From: JAKBEU01 sp036172095 | GTDB lineage: Bacteria; Patescibacteriota; Microgenomatia; UBA1406; GWC2-37-13 | Direction of reading: 5' to 3' | DNA: 64,000 nucleotides | Assembly: GCA_036172095.1 (NCBI GenBank) | Contig: JAVHSH010000024.1 | Coordinates: forward strand, 29,746 to 93,745 | Part shown: positions 16,653 through 24,450 of the stretch, piece after piece | Numbering within the stretch: position 1 is the first letter of the stretch | Layout: the number at the start of each line of letters is the position of its first letter | Translations under genes and position numbers: made by a program | Notes under the pieces: model-generated | Told to the model about the DNA's origin: nothing | Seen by the model: only the letters and a program-made list of their open reading frames with translations | Database searches by the model: none

Positions 16653-17189
16653 TTATATTGATTCGTCAAGTTCTATCGCTTTGAAATGCCCGTCATCATC
16701 AAATGATATCTGAAGCGACTGCATTCCCTTCCCCCACTTTTCGATCTCTTCAAGAGAAATCGTGAATGCTGTTTCACGCAGTGCTTCATATACATATTCC
16801 TCATCAATCGCGAATGGTGAAGACAGCTCCTTATTGGCAATTAGTAGCTTTGCCGTTATCCGCATCCGTTTTGCAACTTGCGTGTCATGGATGATGAACG
16901 GACGGATAGCCAAAACACCGCTATCTGTTTTGAAGGACACGTTCTTGGCAAGTGTAAAGCGTCCTTTGATATAGAGGATAATAGAGTAGCGACCATCTTT
17001 TGCTTCTTCTTTATGAGTCGTATTGACCGACTTTTGCGTCAAACCATAGTCTTTACAACAACGCTCTACGACGGCCCATTCAACAGGCGTAATGGCTTCA
17101 GTTTCATCGAATGTGCACTCTTCCCGATACTCTTGAATATAGTGATTATATTCATCGTTCCGCAGATGTATTTGTTTTACTGTGTCCAT
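16653..17189 (-). CDS. Soluble protein of unknown function upstream of dcd
   Basis: 178 residues without signal or membrane segments. Acidic at both ends (EECTFDETEAITPVEWAVVERCCKDYG and the tail FDDDGHFKAIELDES). The centre contains a beta-rich stretch (GRYSIILYIKGRFTLAKNVSFKTDSG). No family recognised. It is the first gene of the leftward dcd-thyA-folA group and is divergent from the Ehr-like operon, with 117 bases between the starts. Confidence 0.6.
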   Translation of the reverse strand: MDTVKQIHLRNDEYNHYIQEYREECTFDETEAITPVEWAVVERCCKDYGLTQKSVNTTHKEEAKDGRYSIILYIKGRFTLAKNVSFKTDSGVLAIRPFIIHDTQVAKRMRITAKLLIANKELSSPFAIDEEYVYEALRETAFTISLEEIEKWGKGMQSLQISFDDDGHFKAIELDESI

Positions 17190-17253
17190 GTTGTTTTACA
17201 GACTTGATTATAGAGGTATACTAGCAAAAATCAAGCTAAACCAGCGGAAATAT

Positions 17254-17282
17254 TTGACTTTTTTTTCTAATTTTGCTAATAT
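17254..17282 (+). promoter_or_regulatory. Sigma-70-type promoter of the Ehr-like operon
   Basis: TTGACT (17254-17259), a 17-base spacer, and TAATAT (17277-17282), 24 bases before the first start codon at 17307. The best consensus-like promoter I see in the window. It implies a very short leader. Confidence 0.65.
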
Positions 17283-17306
17283 TCAGCTTTGGCACTCATA
17301 TAAAAT

Positions 17307-17831
17307 ATGTTATCACTATTCCTTAAAATCCTTAAAACACCTAAGAATATTGTACGGATAGATTCGGCTGAACTGGATAAACTACAGGTGCCTGAATTGG
17401 GCAAAAAAGTCCATGAAGCAATAAAAAAAAAGTTTCGTGGCTCATTGGCGATTCGAGAAGTCGATGCAGGCTCTGATAATTCCTGTGAACAAGAATTGGT
17501 CGCCCTTTCAAACTCTACTTATGATGTCGAGCGCTTCGGGATTCATTTCGTTGCATCCCCAAGACACGCAGATATGCTCTTAGTAACTGGACCAGTCACC
17601 AGAAATATGGTTGAGCCACTCAAGCGAGCTTATGAGGCAACGCCAGCACCAAAGATAGTCGTCGCTGTCGGTGATGATGCGATAGATGGTGGAATATTCA
17701 AAGGTTCATACGCCACTGTCGACGGCGTTAGTTCAGTCATACCAGTCGACTATTGTATTCCTGGCAATCCCCCTTCTCCAAAAGAAATCTTATATCATCT
17801 GTTAAAAATTCTTGAGACCACGAAAGCATGA
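17307..17831 (+). CDS. Ehr-like complex small subunit (HycG/NuoB family) lacking three cluster cysteines
   Basis: Homologue of the group 4 hydrogenase small subunit and of NuoB, the subunit that normally holds the proximal [4Fe-4S] cluster. The 174 residues keep nearly all family landmarks: YDVERFGIHFVASPRHAD, LLVTGPVTRNM, PAPKIVVAVGD, GGIFKGSY and IPVD. Of four cluster ligands, the first is Asp57 (DAGSDNSCE), the second is retained (Cys60), the third is Asp124 (GDDA for GDCA) and the fourth is Asn154 (PGNPP for PGCPP). A canonical cubane cannot form. First gene of a six-gene operon; its stop overlaps the next start as ATGA. Confidence 0.9.
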   Translation: MLSLFLKILKTPKNIVRIDSAELDKLQVPELGKKVHEAIKKKFRGSLAIREVDAGSDNSCEQELVALSNSTYDVERFGIHFVASPRHADMLLVTGPVTRNMVEPLKRAYEATPAPKIVVAVGDDAIDGGIFKGSYATVDGVSSVIPVDYCIPGNPPSPKEILYHLLKILETTKA

Positions 17832-19849
17832 TAGTCCTCATATCACTCTTCATAATTGGCTCTTTTGGCTCTCTTATGCTCCAAAATAATGATGAGTACT
17901 CCAATGCATGGACGACATTCTTCGCTATCGCAGGATCGCTTTGGGGTCTAATCTTTTCGGGTCTCACCATTATTTCTGGATCAGGCTCAGCCTTTGTAGC
18001 AAAAAGTTCATCACTCCCCTTTCTATCATTTTCCGTTTCAATCGATTATCTTTCGGCATTCTTCATATTCACGTGTTCGTTGATTACGCTCTTTTCTTCC
18101 CTATACGGATGGGGATATGTGAAACATTATTACAAAAAGTATAATATCGGTGTCTTGGGTTTTTTCTATCATCTCTTCATTGCGGGAATGTTCCTTGTTA
18201 TTATGGCAACGAACAGTATATTCTTCATTATCGTTTGGGAAATAATGTCCATTGCCTCATATTTCTTGGTTGTATATGACCATAACGATGAGGAAAACGT
18301 TAAAGCGGGATTTCTTTACTTAATCATGACCCATATCGGTACCGCATTCATCATTTCTGCATTCTTGCTTATGTATTCATATACCGGATCATTCGATTTC
18401 GCAGCGATAAAGTCAGGGGCAGGAGCAATTCCTCTCGTGGCAAAGAATCTTATTTTCCTTTTTGCTTTTATCGGTTTTGGGACAAAGGCGGGTCTTATCC
18501 CTTTCCATATCTGGCTTCCTGCAGCTCATCCTGCCGCTCCATCTCACGTTTCATCCATTTTGTCCAGCGTCATGATTAAGACTGGTATATATATGTTCAT
18601 CCGTATCTTCCTTGATATGATTCAGCCAGCTCCCTTGTGGTGGGGTCTTTTCATCCTTGTGATGGGATCAATATCGTCTGTATTGGGAGTCTTATTCGCT
18701 CTGACCGAACATGACATAAAAAAACTATTGGCTTATCATAGTATCGAAAATATCGGAATAATTCTCCTTGGATTGGGAAGCGCACTTACGTTCACGTCCC
18801 TTAACTTACCCATTTTTGCCGTCATTGGCCTCACTGCTTCCCTCTTCCACACACTCAACCATGCCACATTCAAATCACTTCTCTTTTTAAGTGCAGGTTC
18901 CGTCATCAATGCGACTCATACACGCAATATGGAGGAATATGGAGGGTTGATGAAGCATATGCCCTATACCGCGTTTTTTTTCCTTATTGGGTCTATGGCA
19001 ATTTCTGCCCTCCCCCCTTTCAATGGATTTTTCAGTGAATGGCTGACGTTCCAAGCTCTTTTCAACGGAATTCAGTTGATGGGGTTCTATCCTAAGTGGA
19101 TTTTCATATTCTCAACAGGTTCTCTGGCGTTCACCGGAGGGCTCGCGCTTGCCTGTTTCGTCAAGGCGTTCGGAGCAACTTTCTTGGCACGACCAAGAAG
19201 CTCCCATGCTGAGCATGCAAAAGAATCATCCGCTTCCCTGCTTATTGGAATGGGTGGACTCGCTCTTGTTCCTCTTCTCATCGGTATATTCTCAGGGAAC
19301 GTTGTTTATTTGTTGGAGAACGTTAGTAAAAGTTTGGCGGTGTTCAAACAGACCTCTAAAATGTCATTTCTTACTACGCCGCTTGGACTTTCGGTCAATT
19401 CTGGTTTTGCCTCTGTTTCTGATCCAGCTTTCATTTTATTTTTACTCATCACTGTTTGCATGGTTGTGGTGATTTCAAGATATCTTATCAACAGAAGCCA
19501 AAAGGAAACGGTTGCCCGGACATGGGACTGTGGAACGGATTTGACGCCAAGGATGGAAATAACTGCGACGGGATTTGCCCGTTCAATCGTCATGATATTC
19601 AAGGGGATACTCAAACCAAGCATCCAGCGCGACATCTCCTACCATGATTCCGAAAGTAGATATCTCCCCATCGGAAAGACGATTACGCTCAAAACCCATG
19701 ATATGCATCATACGCATTTTTATCAACCCCTTTACGATATAATGACTGCGCTTGCCTATAAAATCAAGAAGATACAGAGCGGAAATACAAACGCATATAT
19801 ACTCTATATTTTTATTGCCCTTATCATCGCGTTATTTTTTATCTTATGA
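17828..19849 (+). CDS. Ehr/Hyf-like antiporter-type membrane subunit (HyfB, NuoL family)
   Basis: 673 residues with about 16 membrane helices, of the NuoL/MrpA/HyfB family of ion-pumping subunits. Key charged residues of the pump are present: Glu in FFIIVWEIMSIASYF, Lys in IGFGTKAGLIPFHIWLP, His and Lys in APSHVSSILSSVMIKTG. The C-terminal part (WDCGTDLTPRMEITATGFARSI, then HDMHHTHFYQPLYD) is the HyfB-type tail rather than the long lateral helix of NuoL. Overlaps both neighbours by four bases. Expected to move protons or sodium ions across the inner membrane as part of the complex. Confidence 0.93.
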   Translation: MIVLISLFIIGSFGSLMLQNNDEYSNAWTTFFAIAGSLWGLIFSGLTIISGSGSAFVAKSSSLPFLSFSVSIDYLSAFFIFTCSLITLFSSLYGWGYVKHYYKKYNIGVLGFFYHLFIAGMFLVIMATNSIFFIIVWEIMSIASYFLVVYDHNDEENVKAGFLYLIMTHIGTAFIISAFLLMYSYTGSFDFAAIKSGAGAIPLVAKNLIFLFAFIGFGTKAGLIPFHIWLPAAHPAAPSHVSSILSSVMIKTGIYMFIRIFLDMIQPAPLWWGLFILVMGSISSVLGVLFALTEHDIKKLLAYHSIENIGIILLGLGSALTFTSLNLPIFAVIGLTASLFHTLNHATFKSLLFLSAGSVINATHTRNMEEYGGLMKHMPYTAFFFLIGSMAISALPPFNGFFSEWLTFQALFNGIQLMGFYPKWIFIFSTGSLAFTGGLALACFVKAFGATFLARPRSSHAEHAKESSASLLIGMGGLALVPLLIGIFSGNVVYLLENVSKSLAVFKQTSKMSFLTTPLGLSVNSGFASVSDPAFILFLLITVCMVVVISRYLINRSQKETVARTWDCGTDLTPRMEITATGFARSIVMIFKGILKPSIQRDISYHDSESRYLPIGKTITLKTHDMHHTHFYQPLYDIMTALAYKIKKIQSGNTNAYILYIFIALIIALFFIL

Positions 19850-20772
19850 ACATCGTCATCATCGTCCTACAACTTATACTCGTCCCACTTGTATCGCCAC
19901 TGTTCATAGGTCTCATAAAGAAAGTAAAGGCATTATTGCAGAACAGGCAAGGATCTTCTCTTATTCAGCCATATCTTGATTTATGGAAACTATTCCACAA
20001 AGATGAGATTATTAGTAAGGATGCATCAGTCATATTCCGCATTGCTCCATATATCGTCTTTTCAGTCACAATAGTTGTGGGAGCAAGTATCCCCCTTTTC
20101 GCCAGTTTTATCAAGAATGGACTGACTGGGGACATGTTGATGGTCGTCTACACCCTTGCAATTGGGACATTTTTCCTTTCTCTTGCAGGTTTTGATATTG
20201 GAGGAGCTTTTGGGGGATTTGGATCAAGCCGAGAAATGACCGTTTCAGCTTTGGCTGAAGGGGGTCTCATCTTCTCTTTCATAACCGTTGCACTCATCAA
20301 TCACTCGTCAAATCTTTTTACTATTGCCGCTTCAAATCCCTTCACACATAGCCACTATTTTCTTTCGCTCACCTTGGCACTTGGGGGATTCTTTATTGTC
20401 CTTCTTGCGGAAACAGCGCGCTATCCATTCGACAATCCCGCAACGCATCTGGAGCTCACCATGATCCATGAAGCGATGATATTGGAATATTCAGGAAAAA
20501 GATTGGCTTTGATGGAATGGGCGGCAGCGAATAAATTGCTTATTTTTTGTGCACTCTTAGGAAATCTCTTTTTTCCCTTTGGTTTAGCGGCAAATACAAG
20601 TATTACGTCCCTTATCATCGGTATCATCTCATTTATGGTCAAGGGTGGCATAGTATGCGTTGTGATTGCGCTTATCGAGTCAAGCATCGCGAAATCACGA
20701 TTCTTCCGCCTGCCTGATTTGCTGATGGTTTCCTTTATATTAAATGTTATCGCCATTGGCCTCATTTTTTGA
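19846..20772 (+). CDS. Ehr/Hyf-like membrane anchor subunit (HyfC, NuoH family)
   Basis: 308 residues with about eight membrane helices. This subunit links the peripheral arm to the pump. Motifs: LIKKVKALLQNRQGSSLIQPYLDLWKLF in the first cytoplasmic loop, the GGAFGGFGSSREMTVSALAEGG loop, and LLAETARYPFDNPATHLELTMIHEAMILEYSG, with acidic residues that in complex I form the ion or quinone-linked pathway. Lengths and motifs fit HyfC/EchB. It is translationally coupled to its neighbours. Nothing in the sequence looks degenerate. Confidence 0.93.
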   Translation: MNIVIIVLQLILVPLVSPLFIGLIKKVKALLQNRQGSSLIQPYLDLWKLFHKDEIISKDASVIFRIAPYIVFSVTIVVGASIPLFASFIKNGLTGDMLMVVYTLAIGTFFLSLAGFDIGGAFGGFGSSREMTVSALAEGGLIFSFITVALINHSSNLFTIAASNPFTHSHYFLSLTLALGGFFIVLLAETARYPFDNPATHLELTMIHEAMILEYSGKRLALMEWAAANKLLIFCALLGNLFFPFGLAANTSITSLIIGIISFMVKGGIVCVVIALIESSIAKSRFFRLPDLLMVSFILNVIAIGLIF

Positions 20773-20773
20773 T

Positions 20774-21421
20774 ATGGAAATAATCTATTTGCAGTATTTG
20801 TTGGGTATCGCCTTTTTGAGTATCGTCTACATGCATGTGACGAAAAAAAATGTTGAGGTCGTCGTTGCTTACAGCATCCAGTCACTTGCGATAATGGCAA
20901 TAATTTTCGATTCATTTTTAACAACAAGGAATATCCCGTTGTTAATCATTGTGCTTTTGACGGTAATTGTGAAAGTGATAATGGCCCCCATCTTTTTCAC
21001 CAATCTGATAAAAAAACATGAGCTTACATTCACTGTCAGTTCGTACCTGAATATGCCGATAACACTGATTTGCATTGCTATCATCACCGGTATCGCCCAT
21101 TCAAATAAATTCCTTCCGCTTACGACAATCGTCCCTGAACATCAGGCGTTATTGGCTTTAGCCCTTTCAGCCATACTTCTTTCATTTTTCCTCATCGTCA
21201 ATAGGAAGGGAGCGCTTTCTCAGATTGTCGGCATCCTCACGTTTGAGAACAGCATCGTTGCTTTTACGATATTTGCCGGACTTGAACAGTCTATAGCTCT
21301 TCAGATGGGCATCATTTTTGATATATTCGTATGGCTCATCATCTCAACAGTGTTCATCTCAATGATTTACAAACATTTCAGGTCTCTTGACGTGACCATC
21401 ATGAGGCATTTAAGGGATTAA
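20774..21421 (+). CDS. Ehr/Hyf-like small membrane subunit (HyfE, NuoK-like)
   Basis: 215 residues from the ATG at 20774 (MEIIYLQYLL), one base after the preceding stop; an earlier in-frame ATG at 20744 would overlap hyfC. About six helices. HyfE proteins have a NuoK-like C-terminal half; here the acidic residues in FENSIVAFTIFAGLEQSIALQMG fit the conserved Glu of that half. Part of the ion-moving membrane arm. Confidence 0.85.
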   Translation: MEIIYLQYLLGIAFLSIVYMHVTKKNVEVVVAYSIQSLAIMAIIFDSFLTTRNIPLLIIVLLTVIVKVIMAPIFFTNLIKKHELTFTVSSYLNMPITLICIAIITGIAHSNKFLPLTTIVPEHQALLALALSAILLSFFLIVNRKGALSQIVGILTFENSIVAFTIFAGLEQSIALQMGIIFDIFVWLIISTVFISMIYKHFRSLDVTIMRHLRD

Positions 21422-21425
21422 ACCT

Positions 21426-22874
21426 ATGGAATTACTTATAACTATTGGTGGATTTGTCTCTGCGGCAATCATCATCATCACATTCAGAAAACAGCGCGCG
21501 ATTGCTCGGGCAACATCCGTCTTAGCATCCATAATTGCTTTAATTGAGGTTTTTTTCATCGCATTCAAGGTTGCAGACACGGGAACATATGATCCATTCC
21601 CTTTTTTCTCTGTTGACGGATTGGGAGCAATAATCCTTCTTATAATCGTGATTATTGGTATCGTGACCAATATCTATTCATTGGAATATTTCAGACAAGA
21701 AAAATTAAAACATCTCGTCGGAAGTACCCGGATAAAACAGTATTTTATCCTTCTTAATCTGTTCCTTGCAGCGATGGTAATTGCTGTTACCGCGAACAAT
21801 CCAATCATGGCTTGGATAAGCATCGAGGCAACAACACTCTCAACAGCTTTCTTGATAAGCTTCTACAATAAATCATCCGCAATCGAAGCGGCATGGAAAT
21901 ATCTCGTCATCAACTCCGTTGGTTTGCTGTTGGGATTCTTTGGAACGCTTCTCTATTTCATTCCCGTCACTGATTTGTTGGAAAAGGGAAATATGGTCAG
22001 CTGGCACTTACTAGTAACGCATGCATCTCAACTTGATCCTATGATTGCAAAAATCGCATTCATATTTATATTGATTGGATATGGAACGAAAGTCGGCATG
22101 GTCCCCATGCACACATGGAAGCCAAGTGCTTATACGAAAGCCCCCACTCCCTTGGGAGCTTTATTGTCTGGGGCATTATTACCTGTCGCGTTTATGATGA
22201 TTCTCCGACTGAAAATGCTTACAGACATTTCGGCAGGACCATTATTCAGTCAATATCTCCTTATCGGTTTCGGTCTCTTGTCTATAGCGGTCGCCTCTTT
22301 TATCATCCCTATTTTGACGAACTATAAACGACTATTGGCGTATTCGAGTATCGAAAACGCGGGGATTATGGCCCTTGGATTTGGATTTGGCGGCATAGGT
22401 GTCATGGCGGCATCCCTTCATATGATTTATCACTCACTGATAAAATCCGCACTCTTTTTATCCTCAGGAAATTTTCTTTTGCACTATCATTCTGCCCGCA
22501 TCAAAGACGTCAAGGGGTCACTTAAAGTGATTCCTTTCACGAGTATCATTTTCATGATTGGGTTTTTGGCTATCACAGGAGCTCCTCCATTTGGAATCCT
22601 CATGTCAAAAATGCTTATATTGGCAGCCGGTATGAAACGATATCCTTGGATAAGTATCGTCACATTGCTTCTGATGGAAGTCCTGTTCTTCGGATTTTTG
22701 AAGCATGTTTCTTCCATGTTGTTTGGGGAAAAACCTTCTGAAATCAAGTCTGGAGAAAAAAATATATGGCTTATTATTCCTCCGTTTATTTTGCTTGCTA
22801 TTGTGCTTTATTTGAGCCTTTCCATGCCGACTTTTTTACAACAATTACTTAACGGGACCGTCAATAAATACTAA
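21426..22874 (+). CDS. Ehr/Hyf-like antiporter-type membrane subunit (HyfF, NuoN/NuoM family)
   Basis: 482 residues, about 14 membrane helices, second antiporter-like subunit. Conserved pump residues are visible: Glu in MAWISIEATTLSTAFL, Lys in EAAWKYLVIN, Lys and His in IGYGTKVGMVPMHTWKP, and Lys in LTNYKRLLAYSSIENAG. The pattern TKAPTPLGALLSGALLPVAF is HyfF-like. Two antiporter-type subunits in one complex point to more than one ion channel. Five bases separate it from HyfE and two from the large subunit. Confidence 0.92.
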   Translation: MELLITIGGFVSAAIIIITFRKQRAIARATSVLASIIALIEVFFIAFKVADTGTYDPFPFFSVDGLGAIILLIIVIIGIVTNIYSLEYFRQEKLKHLVGSTRIKQYFILLNLFLAAMVIAVTANNPIMAWISIEATTLSTAFLISFYNKSSAIEAAWKYLVINSVGLLLGFFGTLLYFIPVTDLLEKGNMVSWHLLVTHASQLDPMIAKIAFIFILIGYGTKVGMVPMHTWKPSAYTKAPTPLGALLSGALLPVAFMMILRLKMLTDISAGPLFSQYLLIGFGLLSIAVASFIIPILTNYKRLLAYSSIENAGIMALGFGFGGIGVMAASLHMIYHSLIKSALFLSSGNFLLHYHSARIKDVKGSLKVIPFTSIIFMIGFLAITGAPPFGILMSKMLILAAGMKRYPWISIVTLLLMEVLFFGFLKHVSSMLFGEKPSEIKSGEKNIWLIIPPFILLAIVLYLSLSMPTFLQQLLNGTVNKY

Positions 22875-22875
22875 T

Positions 22876-24444
22876 ATGATAAAAGATGCAGTCAAGCTAT
22901 TTATACCATCCGATACATCTGTTGAATATATCGATAATGCCGCCATCTTTGAAGTGGCACCAGAAAAAATCAATGCAACGATCAAGCATATTGTCCAACA
23001 TTCCAATGTCTCCCTTAAGCTGATGACCGCAACAGATGAAAGGTCGATGGATGGATGTTTCAAGGTGTGGTATATTTTTGGACTCGAGAAAAAAAACATG
23101 TATATTGTGCCGTTCATCCGCGTTAAAGATGGAGAAAAATACCCTTCTGTCTCATCCCTTCATAATCAGGCGTTCGCATATGAGCGCAAGATTCAGACGT
23201 TTTTCGGTATCTCTCCAAGCGGATATCATGATTTACGTCCCCTTATCCTACACGAAAATTGGCCCACAAATGTCTTCCCTCTCAGGAAAGACTTCAGCTG
23301 GCAGACTCGACCGGAAAAGGCACATGGCACCTATGAGTTCCAAAAGGTTGAAGGCGAAGGAATATATGAGATACCCGTAGGCCCCATTCATGCAGGAATA
23401 ATCGAGCCTGGCCATTTCCGATTCAGCATGGCTGGCGAAGAAATAGTCAACCTTGAACCACGATTGGGATTTACCCACAAAGGAAGCGAGAAATTATTCG
23501 AGACTCTGCCTCTTGATAAAAAAGTCCGCCTTTCAGAAAAAATATCTGGAGACAGTTCTTTTAGTCATTCCTTGGCATTCTGTCAAACTGTCGAGAAATT
23601 GGGATCAATCATCCCTCCGAAACGAGCGCTCGCATTGAGAGTTATTTTTGCCGAGCTGGAACGGTTAGCGAATCATTTTGGCGATATCGGAGCAATTATG
23701 ACGGATACGGGATTCAACTTTGGTGGTGCACAAGAAAGTAGATTAAGAGAAATGGTTATGCAGATAAATATGCGTATCTCGGGGAGCAGGTTCCTTCGCG
23801 GAGTCAATACTATCGGTGGAGTGACCAAGAATATCGATTCAGAAGAAAAAGACAGATTATCATCTGAATTAGAGATGTTGGAAAGCGATTTTCTGGAAAT
23901 CATCGAAATAGCCGAGGACAGCACATCCCTTTTGAACAGACTCCAAGGGACGGGGACATTGACCCATAAAATAGCAAAAAATTATGACGTAACGGGTGTC
24001 CCCGCCAAGGCGGTTGGCATGTCGCATGACGCTCGAGTCAACTTTCCGTATGCTGCTTATGATGGACTTGAACTTCAAGATGATAATAGCGAAAAAGATG
24101 GGGATGTACGCGCTCGATTCCGTGTACGGATCCATGAAGTGTCTTCGTCAATGGAAATCATCCAAAAAATACTAAAGAGCTTGCCGGAAGGGTCTATTTG
24201 TCATACTGCTCCGGTTGAACTGAAAAAAAACTCACTCTCAATCAGTGTCGTCGAAGGTTGGAGAGGGGAAATCGTCTATTTTGTCACAACAGATTCAGAT
24301 GGCCAAATCAGCAGAGTCGCGCCGCGTGATCCCTCATTCATCAACTGGACCGTTCTTGGCGAGGTTGGGGTTGGAAACGTCGTTCCTGATTTTCCTCTTA
24401 TCAATAAGAGCTTCAATCTATCCTATACCGGCAACGATCTCTAA
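22876..24444 (+). CDS. Ehr-like complex large subunit (HyfG/HycE, NuoCD family) without NiFe ligands
   Basis: 522 residues: an N-terminal NuoC-like domain (~20-145, ending GYHDLRPLILHENWP) fused to a NuoD/NiFe-hydrogenase large-subunit domain. Landmarks IPVGPIHAGIIEPGHFRFS, EPRLGFTHKGSEKLFE, LERLANHFGDIG and GVPAKAVGMSHDAR are well conserved. Of the four Cys that hold the NiFe site, none remain: the N-terminal pair is Ser224 and Ser227 (EKISGDSSFSH) and the C-terminal pair is Ser487 and Asn490 (DPSFIN). It cannot carry a NiFe centre. This fits the energy-converting hydrogenase-related (Ehr) class, and it is not a functional hydrogenase. Last gene of the operon. Confidence 0.92.
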   Translation: MIKDAVKLFIPSDTSVEYIDNAAIFEVAPEKINATIKHIVQHSNVSLKLMTATDERSMDGCFKVWYIFGLEKKNMYIVPFIRVKDGEKYPSVSSLHNQAFAYERKIQTFFGISPSGYHDLRPLILHENWPTNVFPLRKDFSWQTRPEKAHGTYEFQKVEGEGIYEIPVGPIHAGIIEPGHFRFSMAGEEIVNLEPRLGFTHKGSEKLFETLPLDKKVRLSEKISGDSSFSHSLAFCQTVEKLGSIIPPKRALALRVIFAELERLANHFGDIGAIMTDTGFNFGGAQESRLREMVMQINMRISGSRFLRGVNTIGGVTKNIDSEEKDRLSSELEMLESDFLEIIEIAEDSTSLLNRLQGTGTLTHKIAKNYDVTGVPAKAVGMSHDARVNFPYAAYDGLELQDDNSEKDGDVRARFRVRIHEVSSSMEIIQKILKSLPEGSICHTAPVELKKNSLSISVVEGWRGEIVYFVTTDSDGQISRVAPRDPSFINWTVLGEVGVGNVVPDFPLINKSFNLSYTGNDL

Positions 24445-24450
24445 CCGGGG

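Noticed and set aside
17307..24444. Functional group 4 NiFe hydrogenase or true complex I
   Set aside because: All NiFe-ligand Cys and three of four FeS-ligand Cys are missing, and there are no NuoE/F/G/I genes.
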